The notes beneath the pieces were generated by a model. That model was not told the DNA's origin and searched no databases. It was given only the letters and a program-made list of their open reading frames with translations. From assembly GCF_018446385.1 (NCBI RefSeq), contig NC_055992.1, forward strand, positions 101,698,947 through 101,762,946: DNA of 64,000 nucleotides, given 5' to 3'. This DNA comes from Zingiber officinale. Lineage: Eukaryota; Streptophyta; Magnoliopsida; Zingiberales; Zingiberaceae. Each line of letters opens with the position of its first letter. Position 1 is the first letter of the stretch. The position numbers and the translations under genes are program-made. Shown here piece by piece: positions 11,735 to 23,960 of this stretch.

Positions 11735-14700
11735 TGTTGAATCGAGAAGCGCTATAAGGGGGGTGAATAGAGTTCGTGGCTTTCACTTTTCGTATTCGGA
11801 AAACGTACGAGTAAATGCACAGCGGAATAAGAAAAACAAACACAAAGACACCAAGAATTTACTTGGTTCGGAGTCTAGGGCGACTCCTACTCCAAGGCCC
11901 GCGATTGTTGATCGCTTTCGGTGGGCAACAACTATAATATCACAAATTCAGTACAATAAGTGTTTACAATTAAATGCAGAGAGATATTATACTGACAATA
12001 ATAAAATGTAAAATCGTAGCTTCAGGTTGTCGAGGACTTGTCATAGCTAAATCGGAACGTCTCTTTCGTAGCTTGTTGCAGAAGGATTGCTTGGGAATTG
12101 ATGTCTCAAGCTGCTGGTCAAGATCTTCTTAAATAGGTTGTTGGAGGCACCTCAAAGTCCCTTGAGGATGCCTCCAATGTGCCGAGTTAGCCACGTGGAT
12201 GAGCTGAGAAGAGGTCTTTGTCTATCCTCTTGAAGGCGCCTCCATTAACCTTGAAGGTGCCTCCAACCTTGTAAGATATAGCAAAATAAATAATAAATAT
12301 TACTGGATGAAAAATCTTATTGGATTTTTTTCAGAATTTTTAGAAATTTTCTGGGAAATTTTTCGGAGCTCGTACGGAGGGTTTTGAGGGGATCGATCGA
12401 CGGGTGCAGATAAAGCCTGTTTGGGATACCCGTTTAAGTGAGAAAATGTTTTCAATTATAAATTCATTTTCTTTTATTTTTTTCCCCAAATTCGCCGATT
12501 CCCACCCCCTCTTCCCCGATCTCCTCTTCCTCGACCTCGCGCCCGAAATCCCCTTTCTTCTCCGGCGATTTCTCCGCCCGATCATCGACGTCGAGCCTCC
12601 TTCCCCCTCTCCCTCTCAAGGTGTGGAGCCTCTCCTTCCTCTTGCCGATCTTATCGCTGTGCCCTAGACTTGCCGATCCGAGTCTTCTTCTCCTTTTCCC
12701 CGATACTCGACGACTCCGACCTTCTTTGACAGAGCGACTATCTCTTCGGCTGTGCTGGTGCACGCGACAACAACTCGGTGGGGCTAGGGCACAGCGAGGG
12801 CTCTGATTCGCGTCGTCCCCAGCCGGTTAATCTCCTCATTCATCCTCTTCAATCTGTTGCTTCTCTTGAGCCAATCACAGCCTTCTACACTTCTTGCGGC
12901 TGATAGGGTCTCGGATGAACAGGTGATGTTCTGTTGAGGTAAGGTGTCGCTGGAAAATGTTGTAGATTTAAGGATCTTGAGGAATTGAATTTGTTTAAGG
13001 TGTTCTCTCTGATCTGGTCTAGGAGAAGGCATCAAATATTTTCCCCTTTGCTTCGATGAGAAGTTCCCGACCAGAATTCCCTAAATCACAGTCACTAGAA
13101 AAGTTTCTTGGTTCACAAAGGGGAAGGTGAGTTTCTTTATCTCTTCCCTTTCTTTTGTTCGACTGTGGGTTGCTGATGTTATACGATCACCATGTTGGGT
13201 TGCAAATCTCAGCTGCCGCACTACAGTCCTGTTGAATTCTGGTCAGCCAACTCTTGTTTAGAGTACTGGACGTAATGGGGCAGTAGTATCACTTAGCCCC
13301 AGCCATCAGCTCCAGTGATGAGCTCTAACAGCGGCTCCACTGTTACATACTCATCGGTCACTTACCTTTGTTTTGGATGTGAGCTTGATCTTGCTTCTAC
13401 TGCTCAATTGGTTTTCTGGTGGACAAGGAGCGGCTCCAACAGATCTTGGATGAGGTATAGATATCTGATCTTTACTCCTTTATTGGCTAAGATTTTTAAA
13501 TCTGGATTGGGGGTTTTGGTTCAAGATAAGCTATGTGTAGAGTTTTGGTTGTATTTCTATGATGGTTAGTGGTTAAAGATTTGTATCGGATTATGTTGGA
13601 GATGTTGTAATCTATAGTTGTTTGGTTGGTTGTGGATGGATGAGTTTTGAAGATTAATTTCATTTCTACATTTGATTGGATTAGTGTAGATGGATTGTAG
13701 AGTTGATTTAAGGTGCATTGGATTGATTGATGACTTATAAATTATGTTTGGAGTGGTTGAAGGATTTATGGTGAGAGTTATGAATGAGTTGGATTTGTGA
13801 GGGGTATTTGGCGAATGATTTATGTAAATGGATACATGATCGTTATTGGTATGTGTTGGAGTGATTAGGGTTTGTATTGGGTTAAAATTTATGGATATGG
13901 TGATTTGTTTGATATAGATTGTTATGTGATCATTCTTAAGATTATTGGATTGATTATGAGTTGGATTCAAGATGTGTTGATTAGTGAGTTTTGGATTGGT
14001 TAATAGATTGTGGATTATGTTTGGATCTAGAAGGAGTTGGATTGAGGATTATTTGGAGGATTAATCAGAGATTAGATTTGAGTGGAGTTATCCAATTGGG
14101 TTAGGGATTTTATTTAGCTATTTAATTATATGAATTTAGCTAAATGAAATATATGTATTGATTTATGCAGGACTTTGATAGGGGATGTTCATCACGTTGT
14201 GGGTGGTTCTGTTGATACGAGATATATCAAGGCGGGTATTTCTTCCTTGGCCTCTACGTAGTTTTTCTTGATCTTAGTGCATGGCTATTATGTGATGGTT
14301 TAGGCTGCTTTATCTTATATCATGATCGGTTGCTGTTTTTCCTGCATGATACTTATGCTTGACCCTTGTGATGATCTATTTAATTCATATACAGTCTCCA
14401 CTCTTGATATCTGCTCTGTTGTGATTACACGTGTAGAGTATGTCCTGTAGGGTTTGTCGGGTTGTTGGTATTACCATGCTGATTGGGTATATGATGTGGA
14501 CTGTACATAGGTGGGTATGTGTTATAGGAGTCATCTTGTTGACCGTGCATTTACATGAGGTGTGTACATACGTATTTGTCATGTACTTTTGGAGGAGTTG
14601 TGTTGATTGTATGTTTGAGATGTATACACATGTCTGTTGTGTTTTCACTAGAGGATACATGTTGATTGTACTTATATTTTGTGTACATGTGTCTGGTGGG

Positions 14701-16898
14701 ATTATTGGAGATTTTTGGTTGATTATACATGTGTAGTGTGTACATATGTTTTGTGGGATACGTGGAGATATCATGACGATTATACTCTTGTTGGAGGTAT
14801 TTATGAGGTTTGGGGTGGTTGCATGGATGATGATTATATATATATATATATATATATATCATGTTCATCATTCATTGCATCTGATGACCATTATCTCCCT
14901 TGTGGTTGAGAGAGTCATCAGTTGGTTTGGGGAATAGCACCGCACACTCGGCCACTCATGGGTAGTGGTAGCTGGAGCAGTTGCTGCTAGTCCTGTCGTG
15001 CCACCCGGTCACGAGGTTTTTGTGAGATCCGGCGTTGTGAGCAGTCAGGGACCCTGATGCTATGTAGCTAGATAGCTATTAGCGGACTATCCGCCTCGAC
15101 CACTATATAGTGGGCTGGAGGGTAGTACAGTCGTCACAGACCCAAGCCTCTCGGCCATACAGGGGTCGTGGTATCTGGAGAGGTGGCGGGGGTGACCATG
15201 GAGCATGCATGCACTTTTGCATATGATGCGCGGTGCATCCGGGGGTTATATTTGTATACATGCCTAGTAGATACTAGTTGCATGTGATTGTCGTTGTTGC
15301 ACTTGATTGAGATATGGTTTTTGCATTTGGTTGCCATACTGCATACATGTCATTTATTTTACATGTATATGCAGTCGTACTTATATTGCACAGGTGTCAC
15401 GGGTATATCTGTTGCAGATCCGGTGAGTTTACTGATCATTGTACCATGTGTCGATTCCAGATTGGGTATGTATCTGTCATTATGTTAGTTGTGGTTTGTA
15501 CAGTTTATATGTCAGGTTATTATGTCAGATATGTTTAGGTGCATTAATTATGATAGTATGATCATGTTCTTTATTCCCTACTGAGACTGTATACTTTTGA
15601 TCTCCCTGTTTTATTTGTAGACCGTGCACTGTCTTTTCTATTACCCGCTGAGTTACCTATACTCACCACCGCATGTATACATTTATGTTTTCAGGTAGCT
15701 TGTAGATGGTTGGTGTCGCTCGGAGTATCCTGTCTGTCGGGTCCTACGTCACATCCGAAGACCGTGCTTGTTTTCTTTTGTATATTCTTTTCTTATTTTT
15801 GGCATTGTATTTATGTATAGCCATGTGGCTATCTTATGGTTTTGGTGTTGTATTTGTGTTTAAGCCGTGCCGGCATGTATTGTATTTATTTGTATTGTGT
15901 GGGCTTTCCTTCGTTTTTCCGCTGTGTTTTAGTACAGCCGTGTGAGCTGTTTTATATATAACTGCGTGGTTGTGATTGTTTCATTCCAGCCGTGTGGGTT
16001 GTTATTATAACTGCGTGGTTGTGTATATAAATATTCCAGCCGCATGTGGCTGATGTATTTTGCTTGTAGTGATGCTTCAGATTGTCACTGGTACAGGGGA
16101 GATGCTGCTGGATTTTTGTCTGGCAGAAACTCCTTTGGGGCGTGACAAACCTGCCATTTGAGGCGCCTCAAGATTTCATGAGGGTGCCTCCAATGTTGCT
16201 TCCAGCGCAGCTTCTGCCTCGCACCCGAGGCGCCTCAAGCTCCATGATGGCGCCTCGGGTACTGTTCATCCGAGGCTAATCTTGCTCTTTTGTCCCTACA
16301 AAATATGTTAGTCCACCCAATAAACATAATAATGTGAAAGCTTGACAGTCACGGACTGTCCGGTTCTGACTTCGGATTTCCAATCGGAAACCCTAGGTTG
16401 AATCGACGCCTATTGTTCTCTCTTTCGAGGAACGCGCCCTCACCTACTCCACTCAAGAGAGCATACCTGATGTCAGTCCGATCCTCCAAACCGACTGGAC
16501 TTTTCACCTAGGGTTACCACCCCCTAGGACCTAGGGTTACCACCCCCCTTGAAATTTTCGTCACCTAGGGTTTCTTCCTCCTAGGACCTAAGGATTTCCT
16601 CCACCTAGGATTACCACCCATTAGAGTTTTCCTTCACCTAGGGTTACCACCCCCTAGGACCTAAGGTTATCACCCCTTAGGATTTTCCACCACATAAGGT
16701 TACCACCCCCTAGGACCTAGGGTTACCATCCCCTAGGGGTTTTCACCTGCCTAACCGCAGCTAGGACTTTTACCTAAGAGCACTTAGGACTTTCCTACAA
16801 AGCTCATTCAAGCATATTAAATAACAAAACAACTTAACTTGAACCCTTTAACGTAATCAAAACATTTGTTCAATCGTCGGATGCTTCCTACACCAACA
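11735..16898 (-). repeat. 5' LTR of the SIRE-like element, split by a solo-LTR insertion
   Basis: On the plus strand it begins TGTTGAATCG and ends CTACACCAACA, with TGTTG/CAACA termini. Removing the insertion at 12270-16147 leaves about 1.28 kb. It contains the block AGGGGGGTGAATAG close to the inner end, which also occurs at the same place in the LTRs of the gag-only element at 41.9-49.6 kb. Confidence 0.65.
12270..16147. mobile_element. Solo LTR, 3.88 kb, inside another LTR
   Basis: Begins TGTAAGATATAG and ends GGGGCGTGACA (TG...CA). It is flanked on both sides by the 5-bp duplication AACCT (12265-12269 and 16148-16152), so both edges are firm. No gag or pol sequence and no internal duplication, hence a solo LTR of a large-LTR element; a Gypsy chromovirus of the Tekay sort would fit but is inference. 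It contains a CT-rich part at 12480-12760, a GT-rich part at 13560-14800 and a (TA)n run near 14837-14860. The LTR-like termini and target duplication argue against it being a host gene. Confidence 0.8.
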
Positions 16899-18195
16899 GG
16901 GGGAGCAATTGCTCACTTGTTGGAAAAGGGGGAGAATTTTAACTTTGTAGAAAATCCTAGATCAAGGGAAAACTTAGGTGAAGGGAGAGCCTAGGGTTAG
17001 ATTCCATGACTTATGCATGAGTAGATATACATGTTTATTTGCATTATTATTATATTTATGTTTCCCTAACTTAAACGGGTTGCCAAACATATACAAGGAG
17101 GATATTGTTGGAGTAATCTAGATGTCCTAGGTTTTGATATTTGGGAAAAAGTTTAAGTTAAGTTTATTATTATATTTGATATACATTATAAGTGTGCAAG
17201 ATACAGGTATAATAAGGAAAGTCCAAGTGTGATCTTGGCAAAGGAGAAAAGTCCAAGAGGAGTATGTAGTCTTGGTAATATAAATCTAAGTGTGACTTAA
17301 GAATGGTTGAAGTCCCGGAGGTGAGGAGCCTCTTGGTAAAGGAAGACCCGACAGCTAGGACAAGGCTGAAGGAAACTCCAAAAAGCAATGCATAAAGGAT
17401 GGGGAGACATCCGAGGGACGCGAGGCTGATGGAGGAGGCTAGAAGGTTAGGTCTAGGTTGGTCGGACGAGGACGAGTATTGAGTGAATGTATTCGAGGGT
17501 CAAATCCTAGGGTTAGGGTTTGACCAGTTGATTGGGACAAGGAACAGAATGTTTCTTTGCTCGTTGGTTGTGAAAACAGTCGTTTGGTATTATAGCAGTC
17601 AAACATTACTATAGTGTTACTATAACATTACTGTAGTGTTACTGTAGCAGTCGACTGGTGTTTTCATCAATCAACGGGTATCGAGTCGTTGGCCTATAAT
17701 GATCGAAATCCACGAAAGTCAATCGACTGGTAAGTATGGCAGTCGACTAGTGGTGGAAACATTGCTTGGATGTTTCTATCCGAGCTCTATTTAATGGAGC
17801 TCTGGATGCTTGAGAAAGGTGACGAAATTAGTGGTGATTAACCCTAATTAGAGTCTTCAAGTATTCAAATGATTTACTGTGGTCTTGTGCGAGGTTGTAG
17901 CAAAGTTTCTCCACCCACAAGGAGCTATGCGAGCTAGCCAGAAACTCTCCGGAGAATCATCCACTAATGGATCGGGATCATCCACCTTACGGACAGTCGT
18001 GGAATAGGAGCTCTAATCTCCGAACCACGTAAACAAGCGTGTCTTTGTGGTTTTCTTATCTTCATTCTTCTTGTTTTAGTTTAGCTTTCTATTTGTTGGT
18101 TTGTTTTGTATTCCACTGTGCATTAACATTATAGGAAACGAACGATTTGGGTGAGATGTTATTCACCTCCTCTAGTGATCGTCAAAGTTCCAACA
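16899..18195 (+). mobile_element. 3' end of a second LTR element (internal tail, polypurine tract, 3' LTR)
   Basis: 16899-17105 is internal sequence with purine-rich runs (AAAGGGGGAGAATTTT, then ACAAGGAGGATAT) just before an LTR, the layout of a polypurine tract. The LTR spans 17106-18195, starts TGTTGGAGTAATC and ends AAGTTCCAACA (TGTTGGA/TCCAACA termini), about 1.09 kb. The rest of the element is missing to the left, where the minus-strand SIRE-like element abuts. The LTR contains several AGTCGACT palindromes. Confidence 0.7.
17106..18195 (+). repeat. 3' LTR, about 1.09 kb
   Basis: TGTTGGA...TCCAACA ends, preceded by a polypurine tract; GTCGACT-type palindromes near 17640-17760. The matching 5' LTR is not in the window. 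Confidence 0.7.
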
Positions 18196-20154
18196 ATCAT
18201 TAGTAGGAAAGAAATATAATTTGAGAAAATTTCCACTGATGGATTCTTTGATAAAGGCTCTACCACAAAATAAGTTTAAGTCACCTCCATGTTTACTGTT
18301 TAGGACACTGTGACGATTGGCATGAGGTCAAGTGGGAGTGTTAAATTTTGAGGGATGTCCTAAGACAATTGCCTTATGATTTTACTATTTATTTGATAAA
18401 TATAGATTCACTGAGTGCATATTATATGTTTGAATAGTCTTAAACTCATTTATTGAATATCCACAATATAATTCATAGCATGAGAGAATTTGTGATTGGA
18501 TCATAACTCGTGATTATCTCTACATGTGCAATTATGAACATATTGGAATTTTCCTAGTCGTCTAATTAGTGCATTTGGACATCATTAGTTCTATAAGACT
18601 AGCACGGATTATTTTCCTTGGTTTGACCAAGCAGTTGTTTTTTACTAGCTAGAGACATTGGGATGTCGAAAGTTAAACGTGGACGCTAGTTATGGTAACT
18701 AGTTCATTGGAGTGACTTGATGTAAGACTATATATGGTCCTCTACCTATATGGATATGTTTGTGATGTTTCTTACTGCAGTTTGAGTGCAAGTTTCATTC
18801 AACTTGAGGTATATAAGTTATCTTAGTCATGGAGACTTATACTTTAATATCTTAGGCAAATATCTTTTGGAGGTATGTACCTGAGATGATTGAGTATAAG
18901 TTGAAGTGCCTGAAGGTATTTGAATAGCTCATAGATGATTCACAACTCCTTGCAAGGAGACGTATACCCTATGACCACTCGTTAGGATTATTACTCAAAG
19001 TCTTTAGCCAAAGCATCACATGTTAAGAGTATGAGACTCTTGTATATATGTATAAATAATTTGAATCTGTAGAACGAGGAAGTATTACTTGGGTTAGGTG
19101 TGACGTAGTCAGCCTAGCGAGGGCAGACACATAGACTATGTTCTGAACTAAGTGGATATAAAATGAGTGAAAGGAATGAGCAATAACTCACTGTAGCTGC
19201 TGAAGGGTTCATAATTAGTTCTGAGATCAACTGTGATTTTCTAGTTAATTAAGGATCATGATGTACTATTAGGTGTCACTCATGATCATTTCATAATTAT
19301 GTAATTAATTATGGATAACCAAGATAAACTGGGAACCTATTGGGTCACATGCACTACGAGTCTCTAAAGGACATAAAACAAGTTAGAGAATAGGACTCTC
19401 ATATTAAGAGATAAATGTTTGGTTGGACCATACATAAGACAAATATGAAAATATTTGTCGGAACGGAAGCACAGATGGACCACATTTCTTATAAAAGAGT
19501 TGATCCCTATTTGGTTTAGTCATGAACCATTTGATTTAACCCTGAACCAACTTGATTTAGTTGTGAACCAAACTAAGGGGTTAATGGACTAATTTTTGAT
19601 TAAGGCATAATGAGTTGGATTTGAGTCTTCTAATCTAACTCATTAATGAGAACTATATATTAATATGGTTAAAAGAGAATTAATACACAATTCATTAATG
19701 GCTTGATTAGGTTTTGGAAACCTGAACTCAATATCTCTCTCCCTCTTCCTCTCTCTTGCCGCCAGCCACAATAAGAGATTCTTCTCTTGTTGCTGTGAGC
19801 CACCCAAAGGAAGAATATCTTCCTTTTGCTTCTTCTTCCTCTTCTTGATCCTTCTCCTTCGCTCGTGGCTAGTACCTTCCCAATGTGAAACTTGTTCTCT
19901 TGGAGTTGCCTTGAAGAGTCCCGTGTGGATACGAATAGATGCGAGATTTGATAATGTCGTAAAAGATTGATGCCCTTCTCTTTACAGGTCATCCGTAAGG
20001 TATACCTAGAATAATTGTTATTCAATTTCATTTTATTTTTTGATCTTGTCTGTGCAATTGTATCTTGCATGCATGTGGTGTGTGTGATGTAATAAATTAG
20101 TTTATTTATCGTTAAGTCTTCCGCTATGTATGTTTACGAAATTTGTTTTTAACA
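18196..20154 (+). mobile_element. 3' end of a third LTR element (Copia-like tail plus LTR)
   Basis: 18196-18338 resembles the last part of a Copia pol and its 3' untranslated tail (CTCTACCACAAAATAAG-type end, then the polypurine stretch AGTGGGAG). The LTR at 18339-20154 starts TGTTAAATTTTGAGGG and ends TTTTTAACA, about 1.8 kb with TGTTAAA/TTTAACA termini. Broken and incomplete; the left part is cut off by the element ending at 18195. Confidence 0.65.
18339..20154 (+). repeat. LTR, about 1.8 kb
   Basis: Preceded by a purine tract and bounded by TGTTAAA and TTTAACA. It separates Copia-like tail sequence on the left from CACTA transposon sequence on the right, which supports the outer border. 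Confidence 0.7.
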
Positions 20155-21375
20155 CACCGCATTGGGCATATCCCAACACGAGCAACAGACTCGAATTGAG
20201 GAGATAGTTTGTCATATGCAAGCATTTACAACAACATTCACTCCGGATTCATAGATGTCACACTCGCATCATTTGGAGTCTCATGAGACTAAGGATCCTA
20301 ATCATTCCCCTGCTTAATAGATCATTTTAAGGTATATTATCATTTCTCTTAACTTTTAATTTTTCTCTGTATTTAAGTCAAAAATTTTGCTATTACTTTT
20401 TTTTTTGAATTACATGTATCTCCAATTATATTATAATTTTCCATGATCATTTTTAGATATTGCATATTTTTATCACTGTATCCGGACATCCACTAACTTG
20501 AAAGACATGTATTTTTATCGAATGCCATCTGCTTTTGTTTATCATTTTACGATAAGTAGTTATGTCTTATGTGATTTAGCATCGCATTTTTATTACTATT
20601 TTTATAGCTTATCAAATGATATTTCATACAGGATTGAAGCTAATTTTACTCCTTATTTTAATTAGGATCTATTGTATTAGATGATATAAACTGTCTTTGA
20701 AGATTCAGTAAATTTTTTAATTTACTATGGATTTTATTTATTGAATTTTTTAATTTACTATGGATTTTATTTATTGGATTTGGACATGTGTTTGAATTTA
20801 ATATTATATGTATATCTATGTACTTTTTAGTTTATATGGATTATTGTGTTGTAATATTGTCGTGATATGTTGTGAGTTTCTTGTATTGTAACATTGTTGT
20901 GATGTGGTGTGAGTTTTATTACGATATGTTATAAGTTTATTATGAAAATCATCGCTTATGATAATTTTAGCATATTAGATTTGAATGTAAATAGTGAAAA
21001 TGAAAAAAAAATATAGGGATGTGCTGTTAATTTGATGGCAAGATTGACAATAGAAAATTGGTTGTTGAGGGGGAATTCCATTCTATTTCGATTATTAGCG
21101 ACAGAAATTTTATTTTTTTCGTTGCTAATTGTGACAGACAATTTCCTTTTCCATCGCTATTTGTGACAGAAAATTCACTTTTCTGTTGCTAATTGCCAAA
21201 CGAAGACTCCATCTCACTTAAAAATTAAATTACCATTGCTATTTATAGCAACAAATATTTAATTTTAGTCGCTAATCTTGCTCTTTGACGATAGCAATAA
21301 AATATTTCTGTTTCTAATCCGTTGCTATCTGTGAATAGCGATAAAATATTTCCATCGCGTGAAATTTTTGCTGTG
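20155..21375 (+). mobile_element. CACTA (En/Spm) DNA transposon, 3' end remnant
   Basis: 20165-20320 reads in one frame as the C-terminal tail of a plant Ptta/En-Spm transposase (EQQTRIEEIVCHMQAFTTTF). From about 21080 to 21375 there are repeated subterminal motifs of the type TCGCTATTTGTGACAGAAAA and TAGCGATAAAATATTTCC, in both orientations, as in plant CACTA ends. The sequence closes with TTTTTGCTGTG, a drifted form of the usual TTTGTAGTG terminus. The 5' side was removed or displaced by the LTR ending at 20154. No complete transposase. Confidence 0.65.
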
Positions 21376-22144
21376 CATCCACAAGGCAGTTTCTGAAAGA
21401 ATTAAAATCCGACGCATTAGTATTCTATGTTTACTCCGAAAGATGAAGGGGAAGGAAAAAGAATCGAAGACTGAAAAAAAAATCCTTGCAGAAAAAAACA
21501 CAAGGAAGAATCAACTCGAGGCCGGCGAGGCAACCTCGTGCGGGACCATTGCCCGCGGCCCCGAGCGCGACGGACGCCCACGATGGTGCGCGTGACCGTT
21601 GCCCGCGGAGGCGACCTCACGCGTCGGGTCGTAGCCTACGACCGCATGAGGTCCACTTCCCTCAGCCGCGCGCAGCTGCATGAGGCGACCTCACTGCCGC
21701 GCGAGGGGCGTTCGCGATAGCGATGGGTGTTTGCGATTGCGAGGAGAAAAAAAAATAAATAAAAGAAAGAAGAAGGGAGGAAAGAGAAGCGGATTTCCGT
21801 CTAATTTGGATGCATAAAAAATATGTTAAAAAAAAATCATCGGCTTAATCCATCTTCGGCTTATTGAGTAAATAAGATAAAAGGAATATAATCCATTGTT
21901 TTACAAAGTAAAAGTTTTACGCGATGGAAATTAATTTTTCCTCAGTTTCCATCCTCCCAAGTAAATCTAAATTAAACTCTTCAGCCATTTACCGGAGAAT
22001 CAGGTCTAACCTTAATGGCACAAAAACTGGGACTTTTGATATTTGTTTTCCCATTTTTGTTGTCTCTTCTTCTTGTTTGAACTAGAAACTACATGGAAAG
22101 AGAGTACTGCAACTAGTACTCTCAAAAAGGAAGCGGCGGCAGTG
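21376..22144. other. Intergenic, with a short GC-rich block; 3' flank of the GATA gene
   Basis: 21510-21730 is strikingly GC-rich (GCCCGCGG, CCGCGCGAGG) between AT-rich surroundings. Open frames on both strands look composition-driven and match nothing I recognise. About 21900-22144 probably includes the GATA 3' UTR. Confidence 0.5.
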
Positions 22145-22882
22145 CTAGGAATGGAGAGAGAGACCAGAGGAGAGTGACATCAGGAGGAGGGCAGCCTCCT
22201 CCACGTCTTCGCCGTGCTCCGCCGTTGCGCTCTTCACCTCCTCACTCCTGCCTCGCCGTTTCTCGTGCTGCATGAGCAGCAGCTTCAGCATCCTCTCCTG
22301 CTTCGATCGCTGTCTCTTCTTTAACTCCTCCGGGCAAGGCGCCTCCCTCATCTGGCCGCCGGATCTGGTCGGTCTATTGGGATTTCCGCGGGCTGCAGGT
22401 TCGAGTGCCTTTTTCCTCTTTCTGTACTTAATCCCGCACGCGTTGCAGAGAGACTGCCGAAAACATCCGAGCATTTTGAGTAGTTTGTAGGGTTGGATTT
22501 GGAGGGTTATCAGGTCGCGATCCGAAGAAGAAACAATCGCTGATTGCGAGTTCGATCGATAAGCCCCAAGTAAAAAAAAAAACTAGAAAATTCAAGAAAC
22601 CAAATTCGAAATTACGCCGGTGAATTCTGAGAAATGTGAAGCGAACAGGGGAGGAGAATAGATCGCGACCTTAGGCCCTTCAGGACCGCCCCGCCACAAC
22701 GGCGTCTCCGATGCGCTGCAGTCGGCACAGGTTCTCGCTGGAGATCTAGCGGCCGCCGGCTCCTGCTCTGCCTTGACCCACCTCGCCGCCTTCGCGCGAT
22801 CGCAGCCGCCATTCGCACATCGGAAACCGCCACCGGACTCCCAATCCCTAGGGCTACCATTCGCGATCGCCGTCGAGGTCAT
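22145..22882 (-). CDS. B-class GATA transcription factor with LLM domain (GATA15/16/17-like)
   Basis: DNA-binding regulator. B-class LLM-domain GATAs act in greening, chloroplast development and growth downstream of light and cytokinin in other plants; the role here is inferred from family. Two exons, 22670-22882 and 22145-22453, give 173 aa. The intron falls inside the zinc finger, as usual for plant GATAs. The finger is C-X2-C-X18-C-X2-C (Cys52, 55, 74, 77) with ETPLWRGGPEGPK and SLCNACGIKYRKRKKA. A basic tail follows and the protein ends EEAALLLMSLSSGLSLHS, carrying the LLM motif (about residues 160-163). The N-terminus before the finger is short (about 50 aa). The ATG at 22882 is the first in frame; the frame extends further only through a TTG. 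An LTR element begins 224 bp upstream. Confidence 0.92.
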
Positions 22883-23105
22883 TGGAGCACAGCTCGCCAG
22901 TCTCACTCCCTCAGTGCTCAAATATTCCCCCGCAACACGAAAGGTTTTCTTTTTACAACGGAGGGTTTTGCCGTTCCGAGCCTATTTTGCATACAAGCCC
23001 CTGCCCCATATTTGTGTACCAAAAAAGCCCCTTTCAGTGACAATAAGTATATCAAAAGACATCCTCTTTTAAAATTATTAAACGGGCACTCTCTTGCTTT
23101 ATACT

Positions 23106-23960
23106 TGTTCCTGTCTGGAGGCTGAGAAAACGAATCTGTCGGTGTGACGTGTCTGGAAGGTTGACCGCATCCCCATGACCCGGTTGATGATCTGTCCGCT
23201 ACGTTGACCAGATCGTCAGAAGTCCTCCTCCGGTCAACTGTACCTGTATCCAGCGACCGGGTTCCCCCAGTCTCTGGTACCTCGGTGCTCGAGGCGAATC
23301 CCACAGATGCATAAATATCCGGATAATAATAGAATATTGAAATAAATGTAAAGAAGGTACGAGAACGTACCCTGGCCCAGGGGGGCGCCCTCGGATGGAT
23401 GAGTGAGCTGGTCGTGAAACTGACCGAGTCGTCGTGACCCGGAAGGGTGGATGCTTCTGAACCGACCGAAGAGGAGCTGGGTCCGGAGGTGACAACGCGG
23501 AGCCGAATGTGGCATGAATCTGAAAGGTGACACACAATCGGAATACAACGGCGACACGACCGGCGTACGACGCGCGGAGGCTGCCGGCGAGGGCGGCGCT
23601 GTGCGCGCGGAGGCTGCCAGCGAGGGAGGCGCTGTGCGCGCGGAGGCTGCCAGCGAGGGAGGCGCTGTGCGCGCGGAGGTTGCCGGCGAGGGAGGCGCTG
23701 TGCGCGCGGAGGTTGCCGGCGAGGGAGGCGCTGTGCGCGCGGAGGCTGCCGGCGAGGGAGGAGAGGAGGAGAAAGAGTCTCCTTGATGGCTGGCGGCGGC
23801 AAAAATCACGAACAGAACCCTCTTCCCCCTCTCCCTGGCGGCGCCCCTCCTTCCAAAACGCGAGGCCTCCTCTCCCCTAAAGAAAACCTAAACATTCAAT
23901 TACCCAAATGCCCTTTGACCTCCCCTTAATTCCTCCCATGCCACATTCATATCCGGAACA
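23106..23960 (-). repeat. LTR (3' LTR by orientation) of the 4 kb element
   Basis: About 855 bp, TGTTCC...GGAACA. Nearly identical to 26378-27109 over 23215-23570 and 23700-23960; the copies differ mainly in the number of 33-bp repeats and in about 170 bp present only in the right copy. Confidence 0.7.
23572..23765. repeat. 33-bp minisatellite, about 6 copies
   Basis: Unit CGCGCGGAGGCTGCCAGCGA followed by GGGAGGCGCTGTG, with small C/T and A/G variants between copies. The unit is a multiple of three, so all frames stay open and produce Ala/Pro/Arg-rich pseudo-ORFs on both strands. Confidence 0.9.

Larger units (their letters stand above)
10140..16898 (-). mobile_element. LTR retrotransposon, Copia SIRE-like, gag region plus 5' LTR
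   Basis: Read on the minus strand: 5' LTR (11735-16898, itself interrupted), a tRNA-Met-type primer site, a short leader, then a gag region at about 11390-10440. Gag begins MAHQESYSTARPSLFSGED with FRYWKTQMESYL, the UBN2/DUF4219 type, followed by an acidic Ser/Glu-rich part and a coiled coil (QLEEENFNLKTQVKELKD). No pol domain is recognisable and the 3' LTR is not seen. Broken, with several interruptions. The family call rests on the gag type and the LTR layout. Confidence 0.7.

Noticed and set aside
12404-12806. Proline- and leucine-rich frames looking like a 5' exon
   Set aside because: Pyrimidine-rich leader-like part of the solo LTR bounded by AACCT; same kind of stretch occurs at 59274-59651 in the other solo LTR.
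13566-14871. Several minus- and plus-strand frames rich in Asn/Thr/Ile or Tyr/Val
   Set aside because: Produced by a GT-rich, TATA-repeat-bearing part of a solo LTR; no domain and no splice logic.
23234-23880. Long Ala/Pro/Arg-rich open frames on both strands (up to about 290 codons)
   Set aside because: The 33-bp repeat unit is divisible by three and GC-rich, so every frame stays open. The frames run across LTR borders and have no recognisable domain.
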